Assembly (NCBI RefSeq): GCF_900116535.1
Contig: NZ_FPAU01000009.1
Coordinates: 52,780 to 116,779 of the forward strand
From: Kosakonia arachidis
GTDB lineage: Bacteria; Pseudomonadota; Gammaproteobacteria; Enterobacterales; Enterobacteriaceae
Reading direction: 5' to 3'
Length of the DNA stretch: 64,000 bases
Positions within the stretch are counted from its first letter, which is position 1; the number at the start of each line of letters is the position of its first letter. The notes below the pieces were generated by a model. It was not told the origin of the DNA. It did no database searches and saw nothing but the letters and a program-made list of their open reading frames with translations. This document shows positions 16,780-24,860 of this stretch, one piece after another. The position numbers and the translations under genes were made by a program.

Positions 16780-17052
16780 TCAAAGCCCCATCCAAAGCAG
16801 CCACGCATCACGCTGTTCTACTGGCCTGTTGTAGAACGCCTCACGTACTGCGCGATTAAATTCAGGGATGAAAACCCACTTTTCACCGGCACGGGCATTC
16901 GGCTTACTCGGATCCCGAAGCTCGATAACTGGCAATTTGTTCTCTTTAACCATCTTGGTAACCGCCGACTCTGGCTTACCAAGCAACTCGGCAAACTTCA
17001 CCGTATGCACCGCGTTAAGCGGGTACTGAATTACATAATCATTGGCTTCCAT
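16780..17052 (-). CDS. cox: P2-type Cox: excisionase and early repressor of C
   Basis: A 90-residue protein with the winged-helix layout of P2 Cox (91 residues): VKFAELLGKPESAVTKMVKENKLPVIELRDP, then RAGEKWVFIPEFNRAVREAF and a DAWLLWMG end. Cox directs excision with integrase and represses the C promoter, favouring lytic growth. It is the first gene of the early operon. The ribosome site AGAGGG is eight bases upstream of ATG. Confidence 0.88.
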   Translation of the reverse strand: MEANDYVIQYPLNAVHTVKFAELLGKPESAVTKMVKENKLPVIELRDPSKPNARAGEKWVFIPEFNRAVREAFYNRPVEQRDAWLLWMGL

Positions 17053-17205
17053 TCGTTAGACCCTCTTTGCTTTCGTGCTACTCTTGCCCGATCCAGTCCT
17101 TTCTAAGTCGCCCTTGTCCTTGTGGGGGACTGGTTTTGTGTCTTGAAAGGTTCGACTTGACGACCTTTCGAGGTGAATATAGTCGTCATGTCGGGACCAT
17201 GTCAA
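17053..17205. promoter_or_regulatory. Genetic-switch region between cox and C
   Basis: The 153-base divergent space should hold the early and repressor promoters. An inverted repeat TGACGAC/GTCGTCA spans 17159-17188, with a TTGACG and a TATAGT-like hexamer (17157-17183, spacing 15) inside it. A CATGTC direct repeat follows at 17187 and 17197. These are the best operator and promoter candidates for the C protein. Exact sites need footprinting. Confidence 0.55.
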
Positions 17206-17499
17206 ATGAAAGTTTCACAAAAAATACGCGCAATAAGGAAAGCCGAAGGGCTAACTCAAGCCAAGTTTTGCGAGTTAGTAGGAATTGCACTGGGAACACT
17301 TAAGAACGTTGAAGGAGACCACAGAGAACCGGGGTTACAAGTGGTAATGCAGGTTGTTAATACTCCACAATTTGGGAAATACACCCTTTGGCTGATGACA
17401 GATAAAACCGCCCCGCAAGCTGGTCAAATAGCACCGGCTATCGCACACATTGGGCAAGAATCAACAGAATCGAACCACTCCGAGAAACAGATTGGTTAA
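17206..17499 (+). CDS. C: P2-type lysogeny repressor C
   Basis: A 97-residue HTH repressor. The N-terminal helix-turn-helix is KIRAIRKAEGLTQAKFCELVGIALGTLKNVEG. The C-terminal dimer part TPQFGKYTLWLMTDKTAPQAGQIAPAIAH is nearly that of P2 C. It binds operators in front of the early promoter and keeps the prophage silent. I take ATG at 17206; ATG at 17188 and 17173 are in frame and would add 6 or 11 residues. It faces away from cox and leads to int. Confidence 0.88.
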   Translation: MKVSQKIRAIRKAEGLTQAKFCELVGIALGTLKNVEGDHREPGLQVVMQVVNTPQFGKYTLWLMTDKTAPQAGQIAPAIAHIGQESTESNHSEKQIG

Positions 17500-17568
17500 C
17501 GCTCTATAAACATTACATTTTCACCATTTGTTACCAAGATGGTGAGTACAGCACCGGAGGGCTTTCTT

Positions 17569-18549
17569 ATGCCAATTAAGAAGCTCGATGATGGTCGCTA
17601 TGAAGTGGACATTAGACCTCGCGGTCGCGACGGAAAACGCATCCGCAGGAAGTTTGAAAGAAAAGCTGAGGCAGTGGCATTTGAGCGATACACAATCGCC
17701 AACGCCAGCCAGAAAGAATGGGCAGGCCAACGAACAGACCGCCGTCTCCTGTCGGAGCTGTTAGAGGTATGGTGGCAGTATCACGGCCAGAATCACGAAC
17801 ACGGAGAAAAAGAGCGAGGGCATTTGCGCAAAACCATCAGCGGGTTGGGTGACATACCAGTCAGCAGATTGAATAAAAAATGCTTGATGGATTACCGCTC
17901 TGTTCGTCTACGCGATGGCATCAGCGCAGCGACGATAAATCGTGACATGTACCGCTTATCGGGCATGTTCACCAAGCTAATCCAGTTGGATGAGTTTTCC
18001 GGACAACACCCTATTCATGGACTGCCGCCGCTGGCGGAGGCCAACCCGGAAATGACGTTTCTGGAGAAATCAGAAATCGAGAAGCTGTTAAGCGTTTTGG
18101 TTGGTGATGACTTGCTGGTCGCGCTTTTGTGTCTGAGCACCGGTGGAAGATGGACGGAAGTTGCCACGCTGAAACCAGCGCAGATAACAAGCTGCAGGGT
18201 TACCTTTTTGAAAACCAAAAACGGCAAAAAGCGAACCGTGCCAATTTCTGAAGAGCTGGAGAAGAAAGTTAAAGATGAGGCCAGCGCTAAATTGTTCAAG
18301 GTCGATTATGAGAAGTTTTGCGGGATCTTACGCAGAGTGAAACCTGATATCCCACCCAATCAGGCAACCCACATCCTGCGTCATACCTTCGCAAGTCATT
18401 TCATGATGAACGGGGGCAATATTATTGCGCTGCAGCAGATTCTAGGGCATGCGAGCATTCAGCAGACGATGGCCTATGCGCACCTTGCGCCTGATTACCT
18501 GCAAAACGCAGTAGCGTTAAACCCATTAAAGGGAGGTTTAACGGTTTGA
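17569..18549 (+). CDS. int: P2-type tyrosine integrase
   Basis: A 326-residue tyrosine recombinase starting MPIKKLDDGRYEVDIRP. The catalytic set is visible: Arg 194 in STGGRWTEV, His 268-x-x-Arg 271-His 272 in HILRHTF, His 294 in GHASIQQT and nucleophile Tyr 303 in MAYAHL. The N-terminal arm-binding domain comes first, then the core-binding domain. It inserts the phage at the chromosomal site downstream of cpxP. The order C then int is as in P2, but two additional small genes separate int from the attachment core. Confidence 0.93.
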   Translation: MPIKKLDDGRYEVDIRPRGRDGKRIRRKFERKAEAVAFERYTIANASQKEWAGQRTDRRLLSELLEVWWQYHGQNHEHGEKERGHLRKTISGLGDIPVSRLNKKCLMDYRSVRLRDGISAATINRDMYRLSGMFTKLIQLDEFSGQHPIHGLPPLAEANPEMTFLEKSEIEKLLSVLVGDDLLVALLCLSTGGRWTEVATLKPAQITSCRVTFLKTKNGKKRTVPISEELEKKVKDEASAKLFKVDYEKFCGILRRVKPDIPPNQATHILRHTFASHFMMNGGNIIALQQILGHASIQQTMAYAHLAPDYLQNAVALNPLKGGLTV

Positions 18550-18552
18550 AAA

Positions 18553-18789
18553 TTAATCAGGCAACATAGTTCGTTTGCTATCAACCAGGACGATAAGCGC
18601 ATCTTGCGATGTAACGTCGTCCTGGTATACGTCGGCGCTTAACCCATCGGCCTGCGCTTTCCCGGCAGGCCTGAACTTAAGCGACCAGTTGTAACCACAG
18701 AGGATGGTCATAACACCTTTAAAAAGTGGGATGACCAGTTTAATGCGTTTACGCAAAGGGAGTTTTGAAGAAATGACGAACAGTTCCAT
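18553..18789 (-). CDS. Hypothetical protein between int and att (complement strand)
   Basis: A 78-residue open frame convergent with int, whose stop lies 3 bases away. It reads MELFVISSKLPLRKRIKLVI at the start, then NWSLKFRPAGKAQADGLSAD and SQDALIVLVDSKRTMLPD. The mix of conserved-looking turns and charged strands looks like a real protein, but I recognise no family. The frame is open 21 codons further upstream. P2 itself has no gene here, so it is extra cargo. Confidence 0.5.
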   Translation of the reverse strand: MELFVISSKLPLRKRIKLVIPLFKGVMTILCGYNWSLKFRPAGKAQADGLSADVYQDDVTSQDALIVLVDSKRTMLPD

Positions 18790-18880
18790 AAGCCAAATCC
18801 ATTGTAGAGCCAGTGGCCGCAATATTGCTGGTTTAGCCAAAGAGCTTGACACTGCTGCCGTATCATATCAACGAGGGCCG

Positions 18881-19108
18881 ATGTGTTTTGGCGTTGCTAC
18901 AACCGAGTACTTAAACATAGTGCTTCCGGTTGCTACTGCAGCAATCGGCGCTGTAGCCGGGATCTTTGGTGCCTATCTACAAAGAGGCAAGAAACTACGC
19001 GTTGTTTTTGATGACGGGAAAATAAAAGAACTTGATGCGACTAACTACACCCCTGAAGAGTTGGTTAGTGCAGTACAAAAAATCAAGGAAATAGACCTAC
19101 TCGACTAA
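18881..19108 (+). CDS. Hypothetical single-pass membrane protein next to att
   Basis: A 75-residue protein with one hydrophobic helix (about residues 10-33, NIVLPVATAAIGAVAGIFGAYL), a basic turn (QRGKKLR), and a small polar domain (VVFDDGKIKELDATNYTPEELVSAVQKI). GAGGG lies just upstream of the ATG. The frame is open 59 codons further up but without coding look. It diverges from the hypothetical gene to its left, so the two may form a unit. Function unknown; the layout of helix plus small beta domain is seen in accessory parts of conflict systems, which is only an impression. Confidence 0.5.
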   Translation: MCFGVATTEYLNIVLPVATAAIGAVAGIFGAYLQRGKKLRVVFDDGKIKELDATNYTPEELVSAVQKIKEIDLLD

Positions 19109-19170
19109 GGCATCAAATCCGTGCCGAGTGTCCACATAGTGTCCACACCCGGAGAACTTTGTAGCCCTTC

Positions 19171-19193
19171 CAGTCCCTTACAGGTTTTTTTAA
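19171..19193. other. Candidate right attachment core (attR) of the prophage
   Basis: The complement strand reads AAAAAAACCTGTAAGGGACT, which resembles the known P2 core (A-rich start, then TGTAAGGGA). It lies beyond the last phage-like gene and before the cpxP terminator, the place of P2 locII in E. coli. The left copy is outside the window, so the limits cannot be confirmed. Confidence 0.6.
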
Positions 19194-19231
19194 GTTGCTG
19201 TTTTCTATGAAAACTGATGTAATCAATTGAT

Positions 19232-19289
19232 AAAAAAACCCCCACATCATGTGGGGGAAGACAGGGATGGTGTCTATGGCAAGGAAAAA
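19232..19289 (-). ncRNA. cpxQ: CpxQ sRNA, released from the cpxP 3'UTR
   Basis: The 58 bases after the cpxP stop read TTTTTCCTTGCCATAGACAC at the 5' end and finish with a CCCCCACA/TGTGGGGG hairpin and a T7 tail. This is the CpxQ sRNA known from Salmonella and E. coli. RNase E frees it from cpxP mRNA, and with Hfq it represses envelope-protein mRNAs. The hairpin is also the cpxP terminator. The prophage core lies about 40 bases further downstream, so CpxQ is whole. Confidence 0.87.
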
Positions 19290-19298
19290 CAGGGGTTG

Positions 19299-19793
19299 CT
19301 ACTTGGTACTACTGCTACTTAACTCAGTCATCGGTGAACTTTGCTGCATTTGGGCTACGCTGCGTAACTGGTTCATCCGTTGTTGATGCTTCTGGTTCAA
19401 AACTGCTTGCTGCTCCGGCGTGAGCAGGTTGTACATCTGGTTGCGCACTCTGGCCATTTCAACCTGACGAGCTACCTGTTCTTGCGCCATTTTTTCAGCC
19501 TGAGCGTGCACAGCGTTTTCATCAAATTTTTCTGCGATGACAAGGCGATGCATTGTCTCCATTTCGCTAACATTAACAGGAGGCTGATCGTGCCGAGCCT
19601 GTCGCATGAGATCCCGCATCTGTTGACGCTGGTGTTCCGTTAAATTAATACCGTCGAACATATGGCTCTGAACACTGCGCAGCGCGAAGCCTTCTGTAGG
19701 GTGCCAGTTATCGCCTGTTTCAACATCAGCAGCACAACTAACCGTGCTTAACACCAGCGTTGAGGCCATGACGGCAGCAGTAACGATGCGCAT
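19299..19793 (-). CDS. cpxP: Periplasmic Cpx inhibitor / chaperone CpxP
   Basis: A 164-residue periplasmic adaptor that dampens the CpxA sensor and brings misfolded proteins to DegP. The Spy/CpxP LTxxQ motifs are present: [15 protein letters not shown] and [16 protein letters not shown]. The signal peptide is [23 protein letters not shown], with a Cys just before the cleavage zone where K-12 has His. The mature N-terminus and C-terminal tail diverge strongly from K-12, evidence that the host is not E. coli K-12-like. ATG chosen as in K-12; an ATG directly before it is possible. Divergent from cpxRA under a CpxR box. Confidence 0.93.
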   Translation of the reverse strand: MRIVTAAVMASTLVLSTVSCAADVETGDNWHPTEGFALRSVQSHMFDGINLTEHQRQQMRDLMRQARHDQPPVNVSEMETMHRLVIAEKFDENAVHAQAEKMAQEQVARQVEMARVRNQMYNLLTPEQQAVLNQKHQQRMNQLRSVAQMQQSSPMTELSSSSTK

Positions 19794-19874
19794 CATTTGC
19801 TCCAGTAACCTTTTCATCTCTCGAATCAACGATAATGAGTCTACGATTCAGGCTGCAAACATGCGTCAGGGGGT

Positions 19875-19889
19875 GTAAAACAACGTAAA
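19875..19889. promoter_or_regulatory. CpxR box between cpxP and cpxR
   Basis: GTAAA-N5-GTAAA (GTAAAacaacGTAAA) is the consensus tandem CpxR recognition sequence. It lies in the divergent space and is expected to activate cpxP (and so CpxQ) and autoactivate cpxRA under envelope stress. Confidence 0.9.
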
Positions 19890-19944
19890 GTCATGGATTA
19901 GCGACTCTTGATGACGTAATTTCTGCCTCGGAGGTAGTTAAACA

Positions 19945-20643
19945 ATGAATAAAATCCTTTTAGTAGATGATGACCGAGAGCTTACTTCCTTGTTAAAGGA
20001 GCTACTCGACATGGAAGGTTTTAATGTGCTCGTCGCCCATGACGGAGAGCAGGCACTCGACCTCCTCGACGACAGCATCGACTTGCTTTTACTCGATGTC
20101 ATGATGCCGAAGAAAAACGGTATCGACACACTTAAAGAGCTACGCCAGACACACCAGACACCGGTAATTATGTTAACTGCACGCGGCAGTGAGCTCGATC
20201 GCGTACTTGGCCTGGAGCTGGGCGCGGATGACTATCTGCCTAAACCCTTTAATGATCGTGAACTGGTCGCGCGTATTCGTGCGATCCTGCGCCGTTCCCA
20301 CTGGAGCGAGCAACAACAAAACAACGACAATGGTTCACCTACGCTGGAAGTGGATGCCCTGAGCCTCAATCCGGGCCGCCAGGAGGCCAGTTTTGATGGG
20401 CATTCACTGGAACTTACAGGCACTGAATTCACGCTGCTCTATCTGCTGGCTCAGCATTTAGGCCAGGTGGTTTCACGTGAACATCTAAGCCAGGAAGTGC
20501 TGGGTAAACGCCTGACACCGTTCGATCGCGCCATCGACATGCACATCTCCAACCTGCGCCGCAAATTGCCGGATCGCAAAGATGGGCATCCGTGGTTTAA
20601 AACCCTGCGTGGTCGCGGTTATCTGATGGTTTCTGCTTCATGA
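19945..20643 (+). CDS. cpxR: Response regulator CpxR
   Basis: A 232-residue OmpR-family regulator. The receiver domain (residues 1-115) has the acidic pair DD at 8-10, phosphoacceptor Asp in LLLLDVMMP (about residue 51), Thr in MLTARG and Lys in LPKPF. The winged helix is at the C-terminus (RLTPFDRAIDMHISNLRRKL, GRGYLM). It is phosphorylated by CpxA and controls periplasmic folding factors such as degP, dsbA and cpxP. Preceded by a strong GGAGG site. Its stop overlaps the start of cpxA (ATGA). Confidence 0.97.
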   Translation: MNKILLVDDDRELTSLLKELLDMEGFNVLVAHDGEQALDLLDDSIDLLLLDVMMPKKNGIDTLKELRQTHQTPVIMLTARGSELDRVLGLELGADDYLPKPFNDRELVARIRAILRRSHWSEQQQNNDNGSPTLEVDALSLNPGRQEASFDGHSLELTGTEFTLLYLLAQHLGQVVSREHLSQEVLGKRLTPFDRAIDMHISNLRRKLPDRKDGHPWFKTLRGRGYLMVSAS

Positions 20644-22013
20644 TAGGAAGTTTGACCGCCCGCATCTTCGCCATTTTCTGGTTAACGCTGGCGCTGGTGC
20701 TAATGCTGGTGCTGATGGTGCCGAAGCTGGATTCCCGTCAAATGACGGAGCTTCTGGACAGCGAACAGCGCCAGGGCGTGATGATTGAACAGCATGTTGA
20801 AGCAGAGCTGGCAAATGACCCGCCGAACGACTTGATGTGGTGGCGCAGGCTATTTCGCGCTATCGAAAAATGGGCGCCGCCGGGTCAACGCCTGCTGCTG
20901 GTCACCAGCGAAGGGCGCGTCATTGGCGCCGAACGCAACGAAATGCAGATCATCCGCAACTTTATAGGCCAGGCGGATAATTCAGACCATCCGCAGAAGA
21001 AAAAGTATGGGCGGATTGAGATGGTAGGGCCTTTCTCCGTTCGCGACGGAGAAGATAACTATCAGCTTTATCTCATCCGCCCTGCCAGCAACTCACAATC
21101 TGATTTTATCAATTTGCTGTTTGACCGCCCGTTACTGCTACTGATCGTCACCATGCTTATCAGTTCGCCGCTGCTGCTGTGGCTGGCGTGGAGCCTGGCG
21201 AAACCTGCACGTAAATTGAAAAACGCGGCGGATGAAGTGGCACAGGGCAACCTGCGACAGCATCCAGAGCTGGAAGCCGGGCCGCAGGAATTCCTTGCCG
21301 CCGGGGCCAGTTTTAACCAGATGGTGACCGCACTGGAACGCATGATGACCGCCCAGCAGCGCCTGCTATCCGACATCTCCCATGAGTTGCGCACGCCACT
21401 GACGCGTTTACAGCTTGGTACTGCGCTGCTGCGCCGTCGTAGCGGTGAAAGTAAAGAACTGGAACGTATCGAAACGGAAGCTCAGCGGCTGGACAGCATG
21501 ATCAACGATCTGCTGGTGATGTCACGCAATCAGCAGAAAAACGCGCTGGTCAGTGAAACCGTGAAAGCTAATCAGATGTGGAATGAAGTGCTGGATAACG
21601 CTGCCTTCGAAGCCGAACATATGGGCAAATCGTTCACGGTGAACTTCCCGCCAGGTCCGTGGCCGCTGTACGGTAACCCCAGCGCGCTGGAAAGCGCGGT
21701 GGAGAATATCGTGCGTAATGCGCTGCGTTATTCGCACAGCAAAATCGAAGTGAGCTTTGCGGTGGATAAAGACGGCATCACCATTAACGTGGACGATGAC
21801 GGCCCCGGCGTCAGCCCGGAAGATCGGGAACAGATTTTTCGCCCGTTCTACCGCACCGATGAAGCGCGCGATCGCGAATCCGGCGGCACAGGCCTCGGGC
21901 TGGCGATTGTCGAAACGGCTATTCAACAGCATCGCGGCTGGGTGAAAGCTGACGACAGCCCGCTTGGCGGATTACGCTTAACGCTCTGGTTACCGCTGTA
22001 CAAACGCGCCTGA
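20640..22013 (+). CDS. cpxA: Sensor histidine kinase CpxA
   Basis: A 457-residue inner-membrane sensor. TM1 is at about residues 8-29, followed by a periplasmic sensing domain, TM2 at about 165-185, HAMP, then the H-box SHELRTPLTRLQ with phosphoacceptor His. The N-box (NALRYSHSKIEV), G1 DDDGPGV and G2 GTGLGLAI complete the ATPase. It detects misfolded envelope proteins and is inhibited by CpxP. Same length as in K-12; forms an operon with cpxR. Confidence 0.97.
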   Translation: MIGSLTARIFAIFWLTLALVLMLVLMVPKLDSRQMTELLDSEQRQGVMIEQHVEAELANDPPNDLMWWRRLFRAIEKWAPPGQRLLLVTSEGRVIGAERNEMQIIRNFIGQADNSDHPQKKKYGRIEMVGPFSVRDGEDNYQLYLIRPASNSQSDFINLLFDRPLLLLIVTMLISSPLLLWLAWSLAKPARKLKNAADEVAQGNLRQHPELEAGPQEFLAAGASFNQMVTALERMMTAQQRLLSDISHELRTPLTRLQLGTALLRRRSGESKELERIETEAQRLDSMINDLLVMSRNQQKNALVSETVKANQMWNEVLDNAAFEAEHMGKSFTVNFPPGPWPLYGNPSALESAVENIVRNALRYSHSKIEVSFAVDKDGITINVDDDGPGVSPEDREQIFRPFYRTDEARDRESGGTGLGLAIVETAIQQHRGWVKADDSPLGGLRLTLWLPLYKRA

Positions 22014-22016
22014 TAA

Positions 22017-22047
22017 AACGCCCTCTCATCGCAGAGGGCGTTTTTTT
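22017..22047 (+). terminator. Terminator after cpxRA
   Basis: Stem AACGCCCTC/GAGGGCGTT with eight-base loop and T7. The T run overlaps the stop codon of the convergent yiiM gene. Confidence 0.9.
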
Positions 22048-22720
22048 ATTTTCCCCACAGTCGGCGCGACTGTTCCTCAATCTTACCGTGAGTGCGGCGA
22101 TTCTGCATGGTCCGCGTCCAGCTCGCTGACAGCCCCGCAGCCGAAAGGAGACGGTGATATTGTTCATCATCAAACGGCTGAAACCACGCAATTGCCGCCG
22201 CGTCATACACGCTGACATCGCTGACTCGGGAGAGCAGTTCAAGCGGTGCCTCTGCCGATACTTTTCCCGCAGCAACCACACGATAAAGCCAGCCGACGCG
22301 GCCGCTGGCCTGCATCTGCGCGGAAATGTCGCTAATGCCGAAATGGAAGTTAAGTTTGAAGCAGGGCGAGCGCGGCTGTGTCACCTGAATCAGCGTATTG
22401 CCCCAACGAAAAATATCGCCGATAAACACGTTCTGTTCGGTCAGCCCTTCCGTTGAAAGGTTCTCGCCAAACGCTGGCGCACAAAACAGCGCGGCCTGCT
22501 CCGGGAATATCTGCACCCAGTGAGCATAGTGTTCACGCGGATAGTGGCACAACGCACGATCGGTGCCGCCGTGATAACTTTTTTCCGCCTGCTCATCACC
22601 CACGATACCCAATTCCGTGAGGATTAGCTCGCCTTCCACCTGCAATTTAGCAATCGCGCTTGGCCGACTGTCGTCATAATCCCTTATTTTTCCAGTAAAA
22701 ACATCTACCTGATATTGCAT
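22046..22720 (-). CDS. yiiM: MOSC-domain protein YiiM
   Basis: A 224-residue MOSC-domain protein, the length of K-12 YiiM. The conserved HGGTDRALCHYPREHYAHW, FGENLSTEGLTE and the Cys-bearing QPRSPCFKLN are seen. The Cys of the last motif is the expected molybdenum-cofactor ligand. YiiM helps detoxify N-hydroxylated base analogues in E. coli. Start set at ATG (MQYQVDVFTGKI); the longer frame enters the divergent promoter region. Confidence 0.93.
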   Translation of the reverse strand: MQYQVDVFTGKIRDYDDSRPSAIAKLQVEGELILTELGIVGDEQAEKSYHGGTDRALCHYPREHYAHWVQIFPEQAALFCAPAFGENLSTEGLTEQNVFIGDIFRWGNTLIQVTQPRSPCFKLNFHFGISDISAQMQASGRVGWLYRVVAAGKVSAEAPLELLSRVSDVSVYDAAAIAWFQPFDDEQYHRLLSAAGLSASWTRTMQNRRTHGKIEEQSRRLWGK

Positions 22721-22880
22721 GTTCCCTCCGACCGCTCGTCGTAATCGCACTATTACATCACATTTGTTTACTGACCTAACCTGCAAAAATGCGACATGCA
22801 TGCCGATCCGCATTAGTCGGGTGTGCTATCACTTAACAAAATATTTGAAACATCATTTCATTAACCAAAGAGGTTACAAC

Positions 22881-23771
22881 GTGATCCGCGAAGCATCTTT
22901 CTCTGGTGTCTGGTGCCCTTCCATCACGCCAATGGACAACGAAGGGAAGCCTGACCTTAGCGCACTGAGCCAGCATATTGCCCGGCTGGCAGCAGCGAAA
23001 ATCAATGTGGTCTTGCTGATGGGCAGCATTGGCGAGTTTGCCTCGTTCTCGCTGGAAGAACGGCTGCTATTGATCCGTGAAGCGCGCGGCATGTCTCCGA
23101 TAACCATGGTGGCGAACGTCTCATCCACCTGCTTTAACGACATTCTGTGGATGGCTGATGAAGCCTGGCGCATCGGCTATGACGCGGTCATGGCGCTGCC
23201 GCCTTACTATTACGGGCAAACGCAAAATCAATTGTTAAGCTACTTCCGCACCCTGGGCAAAGCGATAAGCGGCAAATGGTTCGCCTACAACTTTCCGGCG
23301 CGTACCGGCTGCGATCTTACGCCGGAACTGGTCGCCACCCTGGCCGCGGAATTCCCGGACTTCGCTGGTATCAAAGATACTGTCGATTGCCAGTCGCATA
23401 CCCGTAATATGATTCAGGCCACTGCGCAGGTGCGTGAGGATTTTGCCGTGTTGTGCGGCTACGATGAGTACTTTATCCCCAATCTGCTGGCTGGCGGCGC
23501 GGGCGTCATTTCCGGGCTGAATAATGTAATGCCTGAACTGTTTGTCCTGGCGCGGGAAGCGTGGCGACAAGGAGATTTGCCGACGTTGCATGCCATCCAG
23601 CAAGAAATTGGCAAATTTATGGCGATCTACGCCATTGGCGACAACTTCGTTACCACCATCAAAACCGTAGTATCACGCAAGTTTGGTTACTGTACGCCAG
23701 TTTCACGCAATTTTGGCGGCACGCTGAATGAAGCACAGTGCCAAATTATCGATCGGGTGTTTGGGATTTGA
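22881..23771 (+). CDS. DapA/NanA-family aldolase, likely 2-keto-3-deoxygluconate aldolase-like
   Basis: A 296-residue class I aldolase of the dihydrodipicolinate synthase family. Present are GSIGEFASFSLEER (substrate carboxylate loop), YNFPARTG with catalytic Tyr, and FAGIKDTVD with the Schiff-base Lys. GYDEYF and GVISGLNN follow. It resembles YagE/YjhH, which cleave 2-keto-3-deoxygluconate. The GTG start is favoured by AAGAGG seven bases upstream. Convergent with kdgT, the permease for that same compound, so uptake and cleavage may be linked. It is not at this K-12 locus. Substrate is inferred. Confidence 0.8.
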   Translation: MIREASFSGVWCPSITPMDNEGKPDLSALSQHIARLAAAKINVVLLMGSIGEFASFSLEERLLLIREARGMSPITMVANVSSTCFNDILWMADEAWRIGYDAVMALPPYYYGQTQNQLLSYFRTLGKAISGKWFAYNFPARTGCDLTPELVATLAAEFPDFAGIKDTVDCQSHTRNMIQATAQVREDFAVLCGYDEYFIPNLLAGGAGVISGLNNVMPELFVLAREAWRQGDLPTLHAIQQEIGKFMAIYAIGDNFVTTIKTVVSRKFGYCTPVSRNFGGTLNEAQCQIIDRVFGI

Positions 23772-23791
23772 CCATTACGGGAAAATGGCTG

Positions 23792-23872
23792 GATTACCGG
23801 ATGGCGCTTATCCGGCCAGCTCGGCGGCCAGGGTTTTGTCGGCCCGGTAAGCGTAGTAGCGCCACCGGGCAA
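23792..23872. repeat. REP pair (BIME) between aldolase gene and kdgT
   Basis: Two inverted REP-like units: ACCGGATGGCGCTTATCCGG at about 23795 and CCCGGTAAGCGTAGTAGCGC with CACCGGGC at 23843-23870. Typical enterobacterial BIME between convergent genes; it can bind gyrase and IHF and stabilise 3' ends. Confidence 0.8.
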
Positions 23873-23876
23873 ACCG

Positions 23877-24860
23877 TTATTTCACCGCGTTACGCATCAC
23901 CACTTCAGCCTCTGTCGCTTTCACTTTGCGAGACCAGACGGACGTTAAAATCGGTACCAGAATCGACGTGACAATCACCGAGGTCGCTACCAGCGAGGTT
24001 GCGGCAGGGGCCATCGTTTTAAAGTCCGGCACCATTTCGGCGATCAGCACCGGCGTTGCCACCGCCGCACCCGCAGAACTGGAGGCCGCCAGACCTGCCG
24101 TACCATCGCCACCGCCAATCAGTTTATCGGCGATAATCAGCGGAATACCGGTAATTATAATCACCGCCAGCCCCAGCAAAATTCCCAGCAAACCGGTGTG
24201 CGCAATCACGGTTAAATCAATCGTGTTACCCAGTGCGAAAGCAAAGAACGGGATCAACGTCTGCACCGCTTTACTGAAAAACTCCCGCAATTCCGGATCC
24301 AGATTACCCAGCACAAACCCCACCAGGAAAGGCAGCACCGCGCCGACAAACACATGCGGCTCGAACGAGGCGATTCCCGCAGTACCGAGAATAATCATCG
24401 TCATCAGCGGGCCGGATTCCAGCGACATCAACACAAACGCACCAGCTTCCTCTTTGGTGCCATACTGCTGCATGATTGATGCATACAGCCCGCCGTTGGT
24501 CATATCCATCGATGCCACCAGCGCCAGCGTCGACAACCCGGCAAAGAAACCCACCTCCACACCGTGTTCAGGAATCAACCGTGAGGCCACGGCAGCTACC
24601 ACCCAGGCAACGGCTATTTTGGTCACCACCAACGTACCGGACTTACGCAACACAGTGCCGGTGGCACTCAATTTGATCGACGCGCCCATACAGAAAAACC
24701 ACACCGCCAGAATCGGCACCGTGCCAGTAATCATGCCGTTGGTGAATGAGCCAAAGTACTTTCCCGCGCCGGGAGCAAAGGTGTGGCAGAGAGCGCCGAT
24801 GAACAAAGGAACCAGCATCATCCCGCCAGGGATTTTTTCGATTGCACGCTTGATTTGCAT
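23877..24860 (-). CDS. kdgT: 2-keto-3-deoxygluconate permease KdgT
   Basis: A 327-residue proton symporter for 2-keto-3-deoxygluconate, the same length as K-12 KdgT. About ten hydrophobic helices, with the signature [19 protein letters not shown] at the start and [22 protein letters not shown]. Substrate comes from pectin or hexuronate breakdown and enters the Entner-Doudoroff pathway via KdgK/Eda. I start at MQIKR, 5 codons into the frame. A KdgR operator lies about 130 bases upstream. Confidence 0.95.
   Translation of the reverse strand: MQIKRAIEKIPGGMMLVPLFIGALCHTFAPGAGKYFGSFTNGMITGTVPILAVWFFCMGASIKLSATGTVLRKSGTLVVTKIAVAWVVAAVASRLIPEHGVEVGFFAGLSTLALVASMDMTNGGLYASIMQQYGTKEEAGAFVLMSLESGPLMTMIILGTAGIASFEPHVFVGAVLPFLVGFVLGNLDPELREFFSKAVQTLIPFFAFALGNTIDLTVIAHTGLLGILLGLAVIIITGIPLIIADKLIGGGDGTAGLAASSSAGAAVATPVLIAEMVPDFKTMAPAATSLVATSVIVTSILVPILTSVWSRKVKATEAEVVMRNAVK

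Noticed and set aside
22719..22880. 53-codon N-terminal extension of the aldolase
   Set aside because: It overlaps the divergent yiiM promoter region; a GTG with AAGAGG in front matches the family start.
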